Shown here: in pieces, positions 60,995 to 64,000 of the stretch
How the letters are laid out: each line of letters begins with the position of its first letter
Position numbering within the stretch: the stretch's first letter is position 1
Assembly (NCBI GenBank): GCA_947087645.1
Contig: CAMUDN010000007.1
Location: 17,167-81,166, forward strand
Origin: an uncultured Bulleidia sp.
GTDB taxonomy: Bacteria; Bacillota_I; Bacilli_A; Erysipelotrichales; Erysipelotrichaceae
DNA length: 64,000 nt
Reading direction: 5' to 3'
Position numbers and translations under genes: made by a program
Notes under the pieces: model-generated
Database searches by the model: none
Told to the model about the DNA's origin: nothing
What the model saw: only the letters and a program-made list of their open reading frames with translations

Positions 60995-61683
60995 TGCCTA
61001 CCTTTTCTTCGAACTCTTCCTTTAATATCAACCCAATAAGTAAGTTATTAGTCGTATTTCTTACAGGCTTAACTGTTGTGCATAGCTTAAACATATGTTT
61101 CGAGTTAGGAATATTTTGCCTTATTGGTATTTTATTTTATTTAAATGGATACAAAAAAACACTTTTTAAATGGATAATTTTATGCACAATTTTATATGCT
61201 TTGCCTAATTTTATGGTGCTATCTAATATAAATCCAATACTTAAGATGTTTTTAAGTCTATTTATTATCTTTAGAATGTTTTTATTGCCATTTATGGCGG
61301 CAAGCTTCATGATAAAGACCTCTGATGTAGGTGCAATAATTTCATCGATGGATAAACTTAAAATTTCAAAAAATCTTTCCATACCTGTTGCTGTTATGTT
61401 TAGGTTCTTCCCATCGTTTAAAGAGGAGAAGAAAAACATCAAAATGGCTATGAAGATAAGAGGTATAAATTTTAAAAATCCAATCAAATATCTTGAATAC
61501 GTTTCAGTGCCACTACTAATTATATCTTCAAACATAGCAGATGATATTGCAAAAGCGGCAGAAACAAAGGCAATAGAGAACCCAGTTGCTAAGACCAGAT
61601 ATATTCCTGTAAAGGTACAGGTCATTGATTTTGTCTATGTTTTAGTGGTTGCTGGACTTATTGTGGGAGGCTTAATATGGTAG
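60994..61683 (+). CDS. ECF transporter transmembrane T component (CbiQ/EcfT family)
   Basis: A 229-residue protein with five to six helices and the EcfT coupling region carrying the Arg-containing motif AMKIRGINFKNPIKYLEYVS, in which the A-x-x-x-RG type helix touches the ATPases. The start overlaps the S gene stop (TAATG) and the end overlaps the ATPase gene by 7 bases, so S, T and A are translated together. Confidence 0.87.
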   Translation: MPTFSSNSSFNINPISKLLVVFLTGLTVVHSLNICFELGIFCLIGILFYLNGYKKTLFKWIILCTILYALPNFMVLSNINPILKMFLSLFIIFRMFLLPFMAASFMIKTSDVGAIISSMDKLKISKNLSIPVAVMFRFFPSFKEEKKNIKMAMKIRGINFKNPIKYLEYVSVPLLIISSNIADDIAKAAETKAIENPVAKTRYIPVKVQVIDFVYVLVVAGLIVGGLIW

Positions 61684-63041
61684 AAATTAAAAATTTAAGC
61701 CTTGATTATGGCGAAGAGCATATAATAGATGATATATCGCTATCCATTGCTGAGGGAGAATGTGTGCTATTTACAGGGAAAAGCGGAAGCGGTAAGTCAT
61801 CTTTAATAAACTCAATCAATGGCTTAGCTGTAAGATATGATAACGCAAAGATCAAGGGTTCAATAATTATTGATGGAAAAAATATAAAAGATTTGGAGCT
61901 TTATCAAATCTCAATGCTTGTATCAACTGTTTTTCAAAATCCTAAGACCTATTTCTTTAATGTTAATACCACATTAGAGCTATTATTTTTTTTAGAAAAT
62001 ATAGGACTTGCAAGAGAAGAGATGGACAGGCGTTTGAATGATATGCTAGAAATTTTCCCGATAAAAAATCTTTTGAACAGAAATATATTTAACCTATCCG
62101 GTGGCGAAAAACAAATCCTTTGCATTGCCGCTTCATATATAGCGGGGACAAAGATTATTGTTATGGATGAGCCTTCATCAAATTTGGATATTAAAAGCAT
62201 AGGTGTTTTGACAAAGATGCTTAAAATACTAAAAGAAAAAGGCATAAGCATAATTGTGGCTGAGCATAGGATTTATTATTTGATGGATATAGTTGACCGT
62301 GTATTTTTAATAGATAAGGGCAAAATTAAAAAAGCTTATACAAGAAATGAATTTTTAAAGATAGATACAAGAGACTTAAATGCCTTAGCTTTAAGGGATA
62401 AGAAGCTAACTAAGTTGGAAGTTCCTTATTTAAAAGAGGGTGGAGAGTATCAGATAAAGAATCTTAGCTATAAGTTCACTGAAGATGAATATTTAAGTTT
62501 AAAAAATATTTCTTTTAAGCTAGGTAAAATTTATGGCATAATAGGATCAAATGGACGAGGAAAGTCAACGCTCTTAAGATGTTTAATTGGTCTTGAGAAA
62601 AAATCAAAAGAAGAAATTTATTTTAAGGGAGAGAAACTTTCTAAAAAAGAAAGACTTAAAAAATCTTCACTTGTTATGCAAGACGTAAATCATCAATTAT
62701 TTACAGATGAAGTATTCAAAGAGCTTAGTCTAGGAGTAAAGAATTTTGATGAAGAAAAGGCAAAAAGTATATTAAAAGATTTAGGCTTAGAGGAATTTAT
62801 TGAAAGACACCCAATGAGTTTATCAGGAGGACAAAAGCAAAGACTTGCTATAGCATCTCTTATGTGCAAGGATTCTACATTTGTCTATTTCGACGAACCT
62901 ACAAGTGGTATGGATTATTTAAATATGAAAAAAATATCAGAACTTATTAAAAAATATATAAATAAGGATAAGATAATTTTTGTAGTTTCCCATGATATTG
63001 AGTTTTTGAACGAAGTCAGCGATGAGATTTTTGAAATATAA
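61677..63041 (+). CDS. ECF transporter double ATPase (EcfA1-EcfA2 fusion type)
   Basis: 454 residues with two ABC ATPase domains in one chain. The first has Walker A FTGKSGSGKSSLINS, Q-loop STVFQNPKTYFF, signature LSGGEKQILCIAASY and Walker B IIVMDEPSSNLD; the second Walker A IIGSNGRGKSTLLRC, Q-loop LVMQDVNHQLFTDE, signature LSGGQKQRLAIASLM and Walker B FVYFDEPTSGMD. It drives the S/T pair upstream, completing a full ECF importer. GGGAGG precedes the ATG. Last gene of the cassette; a hairpin follows at 63124. Confidence 0.9.
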   Translation: MVEIKNLSLDYGEEHIIDDISLSIAEGECVLFTGKSGSGKSSLINSINGLAVRYDNAKIKGSIIIDGKNIKDLELYQISMLVSTVFQNPKTYFFNVNTTLELLFFLENIGLAREEMDRRLNDMLEIFPIKNLLNRNIFNLSGGEKQILCIAASYIAGTKIIVMDEPSSNLDIKSIGVLTKMLKILKEKGISIIVAEHRIYYLMDIVDRVFLIDKGKIKKAYTRNEFLKIDTRDLNALALRDKKLTKLEVPYLKEGGEYQIKNLSYKFTEDEYLSLKNISFKLGKIYGIIGSNGRGKSTLLRCLIGLEKKSKEEIYFKGEKLSKKERLKKSSLVMQDVNHQLFTDEVFKELSLGVKNFDEEKAKSILKDLGLEEFIERHPMSLSGGQKQRLAIASLMCKDSTFVYFDEPTSGMDYLNMKKISELIKKYINKDKIIFVVSHDIEFLNEVSDEIFEI

Positions 63042-63123
63042 AAGATAGATGCTAATTCAAGTTTATGGGAGAAGATAATACTTTAAGAATTTAAAATACA
63101 TTAAAGAGGATATTTTTCATTTT

Positions 63124-63156
63124 AGAGGACTTATGACATAGAGCATGAGTCCTCAT
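63124..63156 (+). terminator. Terminator-like hairpin after the ECF operon
   Basis: GAGGACT-T-ATG / CAT-G-AGTCCTC is an imperfect stem followed by ATTTATG; weak T-tail, so moderate support. Confidence 0.5.
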
Positions 63157-63470
63157 TTATGTCCATTTAAGTGAGTTGACGAAAGAAAGAGAGAAAAAAA
63201 TATGCTTTTCAGGTTGAGGGATTTAGATTTAGATTTAATAACCGAGAAACATTCTTAAAGTATAATGGGGATAATTTATGTATATTTTAAATAAGGAAGC
63301 ATTCATGGAGGATTATATTCTATCATATATAAGCTGAGAAGCAAAACTTAAATAGCCATAGAGATAGGACTGATTATTAGTTAAAATTGGTGGGATACCA
63401 TTCATACATATATTCTCACATACGAGGTTTTTGAGGAATTTCAAATTTTATTTATACTGACCACTCAATC
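63157..63470. other. Non-coding region with gene debris
   Basis: No intact gene is seen. Small frames such as LFRLRDLDLDLITEKHS from 63201 and MEDYILSYIS from 63306 are quickly interrupted by stops and look like remnants. Confidence 0.4.
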
Positions 63471-63509
63471 CACGTCGAGACTGTCGTATTGATGTCAAAG
63501 GCTGATTAG
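63471..63509 (+). pseudogene. Second RumA 3' end (right border of the island)
   Basis: CAC GTC GAG ACT GTC GTA TTG onward encodes HVETVVLMSKAD and a TAG stop, the typical C-terminus of RumA/RlmCD enzymes. The intact gene at 46756 ends HVESVVLLTKVHK in the same position. Upstream of the His codon no RumA sequence is present. Two alternative RumA ends on either side of a foreign region are what integration into the rumA 3' end leaves behind. Confidence 0.7.
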
Positions 63510-63733
63510 GTGGGTGCAAATTTGCCCTTGTGTAGCAAGGCTTAGCGAGGGCTATCGTTAAAAAGTTTAATGCGTGGCGGCTTTAAGCTATGTTCTCGTG
63601 ATTTTTGAGTGCGACTCTTGCTTTTAGTAGAGGGATAGCTTTATTGTCAAGCGTATGCATGCTTAACTACGTCCTTATCTTCAAAAAAGGCATCGTGACA
63701 AGAAAAAATTATAATAGGAATTATTTCAATAAT
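63510..63733. other. Unusual GC-richer segment beyond the RumA end
   Basis: No gene with a ribosome site is seen. The composition (GGTGGGTGCAAATTTGCCC, GCGTGGCGGC) differs from its flanks. A reading frame passes through 63605-63733, but it has only a GTG start and no ribosome site. It may be the end sequence of another mobile element. Confidence 0.4.
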
Positions 63734-63904
63734 ATGGGAGAGCTTTCTGTTTTCATTGAGGAATCGATTCATAATAAACTGGATAGATCTATATTCTCAA
63801 GTAAAGAGGAAGTATCTACTTATCTGAAAAGCATATTGATCAAAGTGAAAGATTTATTTGCTAAACAGCGAGAAAGTACAGCTCATATTTTGACAGTGGT
63901 ATAA
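63734..63904 (+). CDS. Small hypothetical protein
   Basis: A 56-residue open frame starting at ATG (MGELSVFIEESIHNKLDRSI) with a helical, mixed-charge sequence and a Leu/Lys-rich second half (KSILIKVKDLFAKQRES). The upstream ribosome site is weak. The frame extends further 5' to 63605 without a plausible start. Not recognised; it may be a remnant. Confidence 0.3.
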   Translation: MGELSVFIEESIHNKLDRSIFSSKEEVSTYLKSILIKVKDLFAKQRESTAHILTVV

Positions 63905-64000
63905 TGTGTCTGAATTTAAGTTTGATTTTTGTCTATGTAATGCTTATGTTCGATAAAATTGCTGATGAAATAATAGATTTGGATGTGATTAAGAAATGAA

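Noticed and set aside
63605..63733. 5' extension of the small frame at 63734
   Set aside because: It starts at GTG without a ribosome site and crosses a segment of different composition; the ATG at 63734 is at least as plausible.

Overview
The window is AT-rich DNA from a low-GC Firmicute, most probably a member of the Erysipelotrichia. Supporting points are a complete Gram-positive housekeeping set (lgt, ftsH, typA, pcrA, ligA, gatCAB, rlmCD/rumA, cls), many PTS genes and a PRD-type regulator, and core genes that use mostly TTA for Leu and CGT for Arg. The species cannot be named from sequence alone.

Layout. 1-581: the 3' end of a large serine recombinase with much higher GC than anything around it, the edge of an integrated element lying to the left. 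877-7801: core genes (two membrane proteins, lgt, rpiB, ftsH under a CIRCE operator, an aluminium-resistance/methionine gamma-lyase family protein, CapA-like phosphatase). 7826-23900: an accessory metabolic region with two half-size chromate transporters, an orphan mannose-type PTS EIIB beside a wrecked EIIA, then a sugar cluster: RPE-family epimerase, YitT protein, Sapep dipeptidase, Glc-family PTS EIICB behind a promoter carrying a cre-like site, small membrane protein, UPF0303/HbpS-like protein, Fe-alcohol dehydrogenase, HAD phosphatase, PRD regulator, EIIA(Glc) and a split transketolase. This region also holds a decayed surface protein with choline-binding-type repeats and a decayed toxin-immunity-like gene pair. 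tRNA-Arg(CCT) closes it. 24395-48087: core genes again (an esterase homologue without its nucleophile, DUF1275, two CobW-type GTPases, tRNA-Leu(GAG), typA, pepT, a PfkB kinase, a thioredoxin-like lipoprotein, cls, patatin, a VanY-like protein without its zinc ligands, a RluD-type synthase, a methyltransferase, pcrA, ligA, gatCAB, rumA).

48088-63500: a foreign island directly after rumA, and a second, different RumA C-terminal coding end (HVETVVLMSKAD, stop) lies at 63471-63509. The island therefore appears to sit in the rumA 3' end, a known integration site for ICEs. It holds a broken excisionase-like gene, an alpha/beta hydrolase, two small membrane proteins (one broken), a TetR regulator with a heterodimeric ABC exporter-type pair, an IS30 scrap, and an AraC regulator divergent from a second ABC pair that runs into a complete ECF module (S, T and a double ATPase). 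The last unit resembles gene sets linked to siderophore or metallophore traffic; this is an inference. No integrase or conjugation gene is visible in the island, so it looks immobile on its own.

Genes acting together: EIIA(Glc) plus EIICB plus the epimerase, dehydrogenase and transketolase plausibly import a sugar or polyol and feed it into the pentose phosphate pathway under PRD/CcpA-type control. Lgt serves lipoproteins such as the thioredoxin-like one at 33000. GatCAB makes Gln-tRNA(Gln)/Asn-tRNA(Asn).
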